A DNA stretch of 5,068 nt. Origin: a bacterium (lineage in GTDB: Bacteria > Desulfobacterota > Anaeroferrophillalia > Anaeroferrophillales > Anaeroferrophillaceae). The stretch's first letter is position 1, and each line of letters opens with the position of its first letter. The notes beneath the pieces are model-generated. The model was not told the DNA's origin. It saw only the letters and a list, made by a program, of their open reading frames with translations, and did not search any database. Shown one piece after another: positions 1-5,068 of this stretch. A program made the translations under genes and the position numbers. Location of the stretch: NCBI GenBank assembly GCA_029940125.1, contig JAOZRP010000195.1, positions 1-5,068 on the forward strand, given 5' to 3'.

Positions 1-48
1 AAAAACAGGCAATCGAGCGCCAAAAGCGCTGAAAACTGCACCGGTTGA
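1..48. repeat. Left copy of a 48-nt direct repeat
   Basis: This stretch matches positions 5021-5068 in the same orientation, with differences only at positions 13, 37 and 48 (45 of 48 identical). It contains a short hairpin, AGCGC (16-20), loop CAAAA, GCGCT (26-30). The second small hairpin of the right copy (GCTG-AAAA-CAGC) is broken here by the change at position 37. The copy begins at the window edge, so the rest of the element probably lies upstream, outside the window. No coding function is apparent. I infer a dispersed intergenic repeat; the family is not identified. Confidence 0.85.
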
Positions 49-75
49 CAGTATGTAAGAGCCTAACCGTACAGT
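45..75 (+). promoter_or_regulatory. Possible sigma70-type promoter for the FapA-like gene
   Basis: A perfect -35 hexamer TTGACA lies at 45-50. The best -10 candidate is TACAGT at 70-75, which matches TATAAT at 4 of 6 positions, but the 19-nt spacer is long. The -35 forms where the left repeat copy departs from the right one (TTGAC against TTGC). An 8-bp palindrome CAGTACTG (72-79) overlaps the -10 candidate. The site is weak because of the spacer and the poor -10. Confidence 0.25.
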
Positions 76-160
76 ACTGATTATCTTTATGTTTTTTTGA
101 TTTTTCAAGGCTACACGATAACCACTGTTCATTTAACGCCGACATTGAAGAAAAACGCTA

Positions 161-1552
161 ATGATTCACGTCCAGACCAGCGACGACCGGTTAAAAGCCA
201 CCGTTGAAATCATCTTTGATTCAACCACTGAAACCGTACCCACTGTCGAGGATATTCACGCCACCCTCGCGGAACACGGGGTGGTCGCCGGTGTTGATGA
301 CCAGGCCATCGCCGTTTTCTGCCAGCAGGCCGAGGCAAATCCCGGGCAGCCCATCAAAGGCATCGTCGCCCGGGGAACACCTTTCACCCCAACCATTCAA
401 CCCCAATATCTTTTCAAGTTTTCCACCAGGAAATCGATCGGCAAGGTTCTTGAATCAGGAAAAATCGACTACCGGGAACGGGGCATGATTAATTTCATCA
501 CCTCCGGAACCGAACTGCTGGAAATCATTCCCGGGAAAGCGGGAATTTCCGGTCTCACCATTGATGGAGAAATTATTGAGGCCGAACCTTTACATCCACT
601 GAAAAAAATCCACGCCGGGAAAAACGTTTCACTCGAAACTTCCAGTGACAGCCACCTTCACTACCTGGCCCAGGCTGACGGCCAGGTAGACCTGCAGGGC
701 AGTGAACTGGTTATTGAAAACATTTTTACTGTCGAGGGCAACGTGGACCTTAATACCGGCCACGTCAAATACCAGGGGCCGGTCCACGTCACCGGAAACC
801 TGCTGGCCGGTTTTGCCGTCATCTCCAACAGCGATGTTTTCATCGATAAACTGATCGACGGCGGCACGGTGAAAGCCAAGGGTGACCTGGTGGTCGGCAC
901 CGGCATCATCGGCAATGAAAAAGCCTCCATTACCGTACTGGGCAATATCAAGTCAGAGTATATTACTGGCCTTAACAACTGCCAGGCCAAAGGCAGCATC
1001 ATTGCTGAAAAACATATTATTAACAGCACCCTGACCTCTGGCGGGGCCATCCGCTGCGCCGGCAAGATTACCGGTGAATGCTTTATCTCGGCCTTTTCCG
1101 GCATTGAAACCGGAGAACTGGGCTCGGAAGCCGGCAGCCAGACAGTAGTCGAAGTAGGCAACGACGTTTTTATTCGTGAGCGCCTGCAAAAAATCGACCA
1201 GGTCATGGAACCATTGATTAAACGCTCCATTGAAATTGTTGACGCGGTCAGCCTGCCGGTAATTATGAAAAAAGACCCATCCACGCTGCCGGCCAATCAA
1301 CAGGAAAAAGCCGCCGCCCTGATCAATGAATACACGAAAATTGATACACAGATTACACTATTAAAAAAGAAAAAAACCGAACTGGAAAGAAAGATTGCCG
1401 ATGCCCGCCAGGCGAAAATAACCGTCCACCAGCAAGTCCACCCCGGAGTCATGATCAAAATCGGCCACGAAAGCTATCAGGTCGCCAAAGCTTTGAATGG
1501 CCCGGTAACCTTCCAACTCGATCCAGTAAGCAAGAAGATCGGCAGAAGTTAA
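161..1552 (+). CDS. FapA/DUF342 family beta-helix protein
   Basis: This 463-residue protein belongs to the FapA (flagellar assembly protein A, DUF342) family. Residues about 1-165 form an N-terminal domain. Residues about 168-335 are a right-handed beta-helix-like region of short glycine-centred repeats, with family-typical segments such as VEGNVDL (191-197), VTGNLLAGFAV (210-220), GGTVKAKGDLVVGTGIIG (234-251) and VLGNIKSEYI (259-268). A lysine/glutamate-rich probable coiled coil follows at about 383-418, then a short C-terminal beta domain. There is no signal peptide or membrane segment, so it should be cytoplasmic. The family is linked to flagellar assembly and polar localisation in Vibrio, but many members occur without flagellar neighbours, as here, so the role is unknown. 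The ATG has only a weak upstream GAAG (147-150, 10-nt spacing). No better in-frame start is seen. Confidence 0.88.
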   Translation: MIHVQTSDDRLKATVEIIFDSTTETVPTVEDIHATLAEHGVVAGVDDQAIAVFCQQAEANPGQPIKGIVARGTPFTPTIQPQYLFKFSTRKSIGKVLESGKIDYRERGMINFITSGTELLEIIPGKAGISGLTIDGEIIEAEPLHPLKKIHAGKNVSLETSSDSHLHYLAQADGQVDLQGSELVIENIFTVEGNVDLNTGHVKYQGPVHVTGNLLAGFAVISNSDVFIDKLIDGGTVKAKGDLVVGTGIIGNEKASITVLGNIKSEYITGLNNCQAKGSIIAEKHIINSTLTSGGAIRCAGKITGECFISAFSGIETGELGSEAGSQTVVEVGNDVFIRERLQKIDQVMEPLIKRSIEIVDAVSLPVIMKKDPSTLPANQQEKAAALINEYTKIDTQITLLKKKKTELERKIADARQAKITVHQQVHPGVMIKIGHESYQVAKALNGPVTFQLDPVSKKIGRS

Positions 1553-1568
1553 AACCACGACTTTCCCC

Positions 1569-1595
1569 TTTACACCCTTTTTCCCCTATGATAAT
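1569..1595 (+). promoter_or_regulatory. Candidate promoter directly before nadK
   Basis: TTTACA (1569-1574, 5 of 6 to the -35 consensus) and GATAAT (1590-1595, 5 of 6 to the -10 consensus) are separated by 15 nt, which is short. From such a -10, transcription would start near 1602, within about two bases of the nadK ATG at 1604. The gap is otherwise pyrimidine-rich (1561-1587) and shows no Shine-Dalgarno sequence, which fits a leaderless or nearly leaderless message. This is inferred from sequence only. Confidence 0.35.
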
Positions 1596-1603
1596 GAATT
1601 CCC

Positions 1604-2464
1604 ATGCGCACCATTGGAATTGTCATTAAACGTAATAATACAAAGGCATTAGAAGTCGGTGTCAGCCTGTCATCCTGGCTGGGAAAACAGGGAATTAAAA
1701 CCGTTTTCAGCCAGGAACTCTCCCGGGGCATTCCGGGCAGCCAGGCGATGGAACTGGCGGAAATCCCCCGACATGCCGATGTCATTGTCGTTTTGGGCGG
1801 AGACGGCACCCTGTTGAGCGTCGCCCGCCTGGTCAACAGTTATGACGTCCCCATCCTCGGGGTCAACCTCGGCAGCCTGGGTTTTTTGACCGCCATCACC
1901 CTGGATGAGCTCTACACGGTCATGGCGGACATCCTCGAAAACCGCTTCCAGGTCAGTGAACGCATGATGCTGGCCGCCCGGGTTCATCGCCAGGGAAAAA
2001 CCATCAGCAGCTACGCGGTTCTCAACGACCTGGTAATCAACAAGGGCGCCCTGGCCAGGATCATCGAACTGGAAACCACCATTGACCAGGGCTACCTGAC
2101 CACCTTCAAGGCCGACGGCCTGATCATTTCCACTCCCACCGGTTCAACCGGCTACTCTCTTTCAGCCGGCGGGCCGATTGTCTACCCGACCCTGGACAGC
2201 ATCATCGTCTCCCCCATTTGCCCCCACATGCTTACCAACCGGCCCCTGCTGGTACCGCCCGAAGCCCAGATTGAAACCATCCTGGCTTCAGAAGGGGGCG
2301 ACGTTTCTCTCACTCTGGACGGCCAGATTGGCTTCACCCTGCAGCAATATGATAGAATATCCGTAACCCGGGCTGAACACACCATCAAGCTGATCATTTC
2401 TCCAACCACAACCTACTTCGAGGTCCTGCGAACCAAGCTCAAATGGGGTGAACGCTATGCTTAA
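1604..2464 (+). CDS. nadK: NAD kinase (ATP/polyphosphate-dependent)
   Basis: The product phosphorylates NAD+ to NADP+ in the cytoplasm, the only known route to NADP. At 286 residues it has the usual bacterial length. Family motifs appear in order: the GGDGTLL loop at 65-71 with the catalytic aspartate (D67), NLGSLGF at 88-94, the ND pair at 141-142 that contacts the NAD ribose, the glycine/threonine-rich segment TPTGSTGYSLSAGGP at 177-191, and DGQ at 239-241. The start fits the usual N-terminus (MRTIGIVIKR), and no in-frame ATG lies between it and the upstream stop region. No Shine-Dalgarno is visible before it. The end overlaps recN by 8 nt, implying coupled translation. All key residues are present. 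Confidence 0.97.
   Translation: MRTIGIVIKRNNTKALEVGVSLSSWLGKQGIKTVFSQELSRGIPGSQAMELAEIPRHADVIVVLGGDGTLLSVARLVNSYDVPILGVNLGSLGFLTAITLDELYTVMADILENRFQVSERMMLAARVHRQGKTISSYAVLNDLVINKGALARIIELETTIDQGYLTTFKADGLIISTPTGSTGYSLSAGGPIVYPTLDSIIVSPICPHMLTNRPLLVPPEAQIETILASEGGDVSLTLDGQIGFTLQQYDRISVTRAEHTIKLIISPTTTYFEVLRTKLKWGERYA
2445..2451 (+). promoter_or_regulatory. Ribosome binding site of recN, inside nadK
   Basis: GGGGTGA resembles the GAGGTGA end of the Shine-Dalgarno consensus (6 of 7) and ends 5 nt before ATG 2457. It supports that ATG over the in-frame GTG at 2448, which lies within the site itself and would add only three residues. Because the site is in the last codons of nadK, ribosomes finishing nadK can restart on recN. 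Confidence 0.6.
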
Positions 2465-4175
2465 ATCGCTGACCATCAGCAATTTTAAGCTCATAGATTT
2501 TCTGTGCGTCGAGTTTGAACCCCGCATGACCGTAATCACCGGTGAAACCGGGGCTGGAAAATCCATTATTATCAGTGCCTTAACCACTTTGCTGGGGGAC
2601 AAACCCGGCCGGGAAATATTCGCTGATCAAGAAAAAAAAATCAGTATCTGCGCTTCTTTCTCGCTGGCTGATGCCGTCGGTCTACGCCGGCAGTTGGAAG
2701 AACATGGTTTTCTCTTTGACGGCGATGAACTGCTGTTGAAACGGATTATTTCCCTGAACAACAACCGGCTGCAAAATCGGGTTTTCATCAATGATCAACC
2801 AGCCACCAACAATCTTCTGGCCACGATGGGAAACCAACTGGTGGAAATCGCCAGCCAGCATCACCAACAATCCCTTCTCCAGCCAAAGAAACACCTTGAT
2901 TTTCTGGATACCTACGGAAATCTGGGACCCCTGCGGAAAAAATATGAACAGGCTTACACCAATCTGATGGCAGCGAGACAGCAGCTGCAGGAGTGGAAAC
3001 TCAAAGAGCAGGAAGCCGGCCGTGAAATTGACTACCTGAACCACCAGTTGAACATCCTCGAACAATCCCATTTGTCAATCGGGGAAGAAGACGAGCTCCT
3101 GGCCCGGCAGCAGCGCTACCGGCAGCGGGAAAAATTGCTGGAACTGAGTTATAAAGCAGAACAGCTCCTCTATTCCGGGGACCAGTCAATCATCGACAGC
3201 TGCTACCAACTGCAGGATCTCATGGCCAGGCTCCATGATCTGGACAACAGCTTCAACGGCACAAACCAGCAGCTCATCCCGGCTCTGGAAATCTTTCAGG
3301 ATCTGCGCGAAACGGTGAGCAGCTACCTGGATGCCATTGACATAGATCCGCAAGTCATTGAAGAAAACAACCTCAGGCTGGCGGAAATCGAGCAGCTTAA
3401 AAGAAAATTCAACTGCTCCTACAACGAGCTTTTCACCTTGAAAGACGAGCTTGAGCAGCAGTTGGAAAGCTGGCAGAACCACGAAGTAAAACTGCGGGAG
3501 CTGGAAACACTCTGCCGCAAAAAGCAGGAAGAGATGGAATCCCTGGCAGCGGAGCTGTCAGCCGCTCGTAAACAGCAGGCAAACAGGCTGGAGCAGGCGG
3601 TCAGCACTCATTTAAGCGATTTAAAGCTCAAGCAGGCCTGTTTCCGGGTAGCCATTGAGGAACAGGAATGTCAGGCAAGAGGAAAAGACAACGTTACTTT
3701 CCTGATCAGTACCAATCCCGGAGAAAAACCAGCCCCCCTGCACCAGGTTATTTCCGGCGGGGAGCTGTCCCGCTTCATGCTGGCTTTGAAAACCGCAACG
3801 GCGGCCAGGGATACAATTCCCACGCTTATTTTTGACGAAGCCGACACCGGCATCGGCGGCGCCGCCGCTGATGCCGTCGGCCACAAGCTGGCCAGCATCG
3901 CCCAAAACCACCAGGTTCTCGCCATCACCCATCTGCCCCAGGTTGCCGCCTGGGCCGACCACCACCTGACCATTCAAAAACAACTGGATGACAACCATCC
4001 CGCTATCGTGGTTCAGCAGCTGGACGAAAAAGACACCGAAACCAGGATCAATGAACTGGCCAGGATGGGAGCCGGTGAAAAAATCAGCGACATCAGCCGG
4101 GAACACGCCCGGGAACTCATTCAACAGGCAGCGAAGAACAAAACCCGCCGGCAGGCAGCAGCAACCGGGAAATAA
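2457..4175 (+). CDS. recN: DNA repair protein RecN
   Basis: RecN is an SMC-like ATPase that acts early in double-strand-break repair, holding and organising DNA ends for RecA-dependent recombination. From ATG 2457 the protein has 572 residues, normal for the family. It starts with the typical MLKSLTISNF, then Walker A GETGAGKS (29-36). The long glutamine/glutamate-rich middle (about 155-385) is predicted to form the two coiled-coil arms. The second ATPase half follows, with signature ISGGELSR (432-439), Walker B LIFDE (457-461) continuing into ADTGIGG, and the H-loop region ITHLPQVAAWADHH (490-503). The C-terminal tail is basic and alanine-rich. An A9 run (2632-2640) lies early in the gene. 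It overlaps nadK by 8 nt and so is probably in the same operon. I saw no LexA-box-like site, though a promoter inside nadK cannot be excluded. Confidence 0.97.
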   Translation: MLKSLTISNFKLIDFLCVEFEPRMTVITGETGAGKSIIISALTTLLGDKPGREIFADQEKKISICASFSLADAVGLRRQLEEHGFLFDGDELLLKRIISLNNNRLQNRVFINDQPATNNLLATMGNQLVEIASQHHQQSLLQPKKHLDFLDTYGNLGPLRKKYEQAYTNLMAARQQLQEWKLKEQEAGREIDYLNHQLNILEQSHLSIGEEDELLARQQRYRQREKLLELSYKAEQLLYSGDQSIIDSCYQLQDLMARLHDLDNSFNGTNQQLIPALEIFQDLRETVSSYLDAIDIDPQVIEENNLRLAEIEQLKRKFNCSYNELFTLKDELEQQLESWQNHEVKLRELETLCRKKQEEMESLAAELSAARKQQANRLEQAVSTHLSDLKLKQACFRVAIEEQECQARGKDNVTFLISTNPGEKPAPLHQVISGGELSRFMLALKTATAARDTIPTLIFDEADTGIGGAAADAVGHKLASIAQNHQVLAITHLPQVAAWADHHLTIQKQLDDNHPAIVVQQLDEKDTETRINELARMGAGEKISDISREHARELIQQAAKNKTRRQAAATGK

Positions 4176-4260
4176 AGACGAGGTTCATTTGCATAAACAG
4201 GATGTTTTCAACCATCCGTTCCCCAGAAAACACATGCAGCCGGGTAAGCTGACCGCAGAA

Positions 4261-4293
4261 AACCGGCAGCTGAAACCATCGAGAATGCCGGTT
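4261..4293. repeat. Perfect 8-bp inverted repeat upstream of the GNAT gene
   Basis: AACCGGCA (4261-4268) is mirrored exactly by TGCCGGTT (4286-4293) across a 17-nt loop. It lies between the recN stop and the GNAT start, ending 56 nt before the ATG. No T-run follows, so it is not a standard intrinsic terminator. It could be an RNA hairpin affecting read-through or stability, or a regulator's binding site, or chance. Confidence 0.45.
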
Positions 4294-4337
4294 CCAAGAT
4301 GGAAGTCATGGAAATCAGGCAATGGTCGAATGACCAC

Positions 4338-4341
4338 GGAG
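4338..4341 (+). promoter_or_regulatory. Shine-Dalgarno site fixing the GNAT start
   Basis: GGAG lies 8 nt before ATG 4350, an ideal spacing. The longer in-frame start at ATG 4299 has no comparable site and would add a 17-residue tail unlike the family's N-terminus. Confidence 0.65.
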
Positions 4342-4349
4342 TGTGGATA

Positions 4350-4799
4350 ATGTTAGGATACGCGACCACCAGGGACATCCCCCATATTCAGAAAATCCTT
4401 GAATATTATGCTCACCAGGGGCTGCTCCTGCCCCGATCCCTCAGTGACCTTTATGAAAATATCAGGGATTTTGTTGTTTACACGGAGGGAAAGGAAATTA
4501 TCGGCACTTCGGCCCTTCACGTATGCTGGGAGGATTTGGGAGAAGTCCGCTCCCTGGCCGTCATGCCTGAATACACCAAGCATGGCGTTGGCAGGGAGCT
4601 GGTCGAACACTGTGAAGCGGAGGCCGAACGGCTGGGGCTGCGGAAAACCTTTACCCTCACCTATCAAGTGGAGTTTTTTACCAAACTTGGCTATCGAACG
4701 GTTGACAAAAGCTCCCTGCCCCACAAAATATGGAAGGATTGCCTGCAGTGCGTCAAGTTCCCTAACTGTGACGAAATTGCCATGGTAAAAACGCTTTAG
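4350..4799 (+). CDS. argA: Short GNAT N-acetyltransferase, probable N-acetylglutamate synthase
   Basis: This 149-residue single-domain GNAT protein probably transfers acetyl from acetyl-CoA to glutamate, the first step of arginine synthesis. It resembles the short stand-alone N-acetylglutamate synthases that lack the amino-acid-kinase domain of E. coli ArgA. Family-like segments are LLPRSLSDLYENIRDFVV (26-43), the strand EVRSLAV (65-71), the acetyl-CoA loop KHGVG (77-81) and LTYQVEFFTKLGY (103-115). The loop carries threonine (T76) where many GNAT proteins have Gln or Arg. The tail has three cysteines (C131, C134, C140), which I recall as typical of this subfamily. The start was chosen from the GGAG site and the usual N-terminus. 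A gap of 174 nt follows recN, so it could be in that operon or separately controlled. Substrate is inferred; another GNAT substrate remains possible. Confidence 0.82.
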   Translation: MLGYATTRDIPHIQKILEYYAHQGLLLPRSLSDLYENIRDFVVYTEGKEIIGTSALHVCWEDLGEVRSLAVMPEYTKHGVGRELVEHCEAEAERLGLRKTFTLTYQVEFFTKLGYRTVDKSSLPHKIWKDCLQCVKFPNCDEIAMVKTL

Positions 4800-4957
4800 C
4801 CCCCAACGCGAGATCCACGACAAACAGTTTCTGCCGGGTAATAAACGACCAGTGGTGTCCGGCATGTTTTTTGCGCTGTTTCGAAGTCGGCAACCGGGAC
4901 TGTTTTTCGGCGCGACATCGTGAGCTGCCCAAAGTTTTTCCCGACGATTGAAGCGTA

Positions 4958-5002
4958 AAAGTTGCCTTGTTTGAGCCCTGAAAGGGCGAGTTTGGCAACT
5001 TT
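4958..5002. repeat. Inner hairpin of the intergenic element
   Basis: AAAGTTGCC (4958-4966) pairs perfectly with GGCAACTTT (4994-5002). Between them lies a smaller hairpin, GCCCT (4975-4979), loop GAA, AGGGC (4983-4987). No T-run follows on the + strand, so it is not a classical terminator for the GNAT gene. The outer stem starts with AAA on one side and ends with TTT on the other, so it reads similarly from both strands. Confidence 0.7.
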
Positions 5003-5020
5003 AGCGAAATGAGCCGCTGG

Positions 5021-5068
5021 AAAAACAGGCAAGCGAGCGCCAAAAGCGCTGAAAACAGCACCGGTTGC
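5021..5068. repeat. Right copy of the 48-nt direct repeat
   Basis: It matches positions 1-48 at 45 of 48 bases. It holds two mutually exclusive small hairpins, AGCGC-CAAAA-GCGCT (5036-5050) and GCTG-AAAA-CAGC (5048-5059), and it forms the 3' arm of the larger element. The end coincides with the window end, so the true boundary of the repeat is unknown. Confidence 0.85.

Larger units (their letters stand above)
4890..5068. repeat. Structured intergenic element with long imperfect inverted arms
   Basis: The arm at 4890-4913 pairs with 5046-5068: 8 bp, a 2-nt mismatch, 7 bp, a one-base bulge, then 6 bp including one G-T pair. Nested inside is a second perfect 9-bp stem (4958-4966 with 4994-5002). 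The last 48 nt recur at the window start. This architecture is like a MITE, a REP-type repeat or a structured RNA. Two antisense frames stay open through it, but neither looks like a known protein. It may continue past the window end. The bases between the GNAT stop and 4889 hold only the small palindrome ACCAGTGGT (4848-4856), and no other feature is seen there. Confidence 0.65.

Noticed and set aside
69..104. Intrinsic terminator of an upstream gene (palindrome followed by a T-run at 92-98)
   Set aside because: The palindrome CAGTACTG cannot form a stable hairpin with a loop, and the T-run is 12 nt further on.
661..1296. A long antisense frame of 211 codons inside the FapA-like gene
   Set aside because: The opposite strand encodes a clear family member. 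The antisense product is low-complexity (serine, proline, methionine rich) with no domain.
4299..4349. A longer GNAT protein starting at ATG 4299
   Set aside because: It has no ribosome binding site, and the added 17 residues do not resemble the family's N-terminus. ATG 4350 has GGAG at 8-nt spacing.
4762..5061. Antisense open frames across the right intergenic region (4762-5061 and 4796-5032)
   Set aside because: They overlap the GNAT gene end and run through the palindromic element. Two different frames are open at once and neither shows a recognisable domain. Translations of such repeats are often annotated as hypothetical proteins.
1..5068. A circular molecule with overlapping ends
   Set aside because: The end sequences differ at 3 of 48 positions. 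An assembly overlap from a circle should be identical. The genes are chromosomal housekeeping types with no replication gene.
1..5068. A genomic island or composite transposon between att-like or IS-like direct repeats
   Set aside because: No integrase, transposase or cargo-type gene lies between the repeats, and the enclosed genes are core functions.

Overview
The window reads as an ordinary chromosomal segment of a mid-GC, Gram-negative-type bacterium. The likeliest source is a Desulfobacterota ('deltaproteobacterial') genome. That guess rests on two things recalled from family knowledge, not on a search: NAD kinase directly followed by recN, and a short stand-alone N-acetylglutamate-synthase-type GNAT protein with a cysteine-bearing tail. 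All four genes lie on the + strand and look intact.

Layout: positions 1-48 are one copy of a repeat. Positions 49-160 are a leader with a possible promoter. A FapA/DUF342 family beta-helix protein follows (161-1552). After a 51-nt pyrimidine-rich gap comes NAD kinase (1604-2464), whose end overlaps the start of recN (2457-4175) by 8 nt. A 174-nt gap with a perfect 8-bp inverted repeat leads into the short GNAT gene (4350-4799). The last 269 nt (4800-5068) contain no convincing gene. From about 4890 to the window end they form a strongly structured element, with long imperfect outer arms and an inner hairpin. Its last 48 nt match positions 1-48 in the same orientation at 45 of 48 positions.

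How the genes fit together: nadK and recN are almost certainly co-transcribed and translationally coupled. They supply NADP and a double-strand-break repair factor, and no shared pathway is evident. The GNAT protein probably makes N-acetylglutamate, the first step of arginine synthesis, and may be read from the same transcript or have its own control. The FapA-like protein may be a separate transcription unit, because a promoter-like sequence sits just before nadK.

I found no new multi-gene system. The items most worth a second look are the repeated structured intergenic element flanking the genes and the possibly leaderless start of nadK. No rRNA, tRNA, CRISPR array, integrase or transposase gene is visible.
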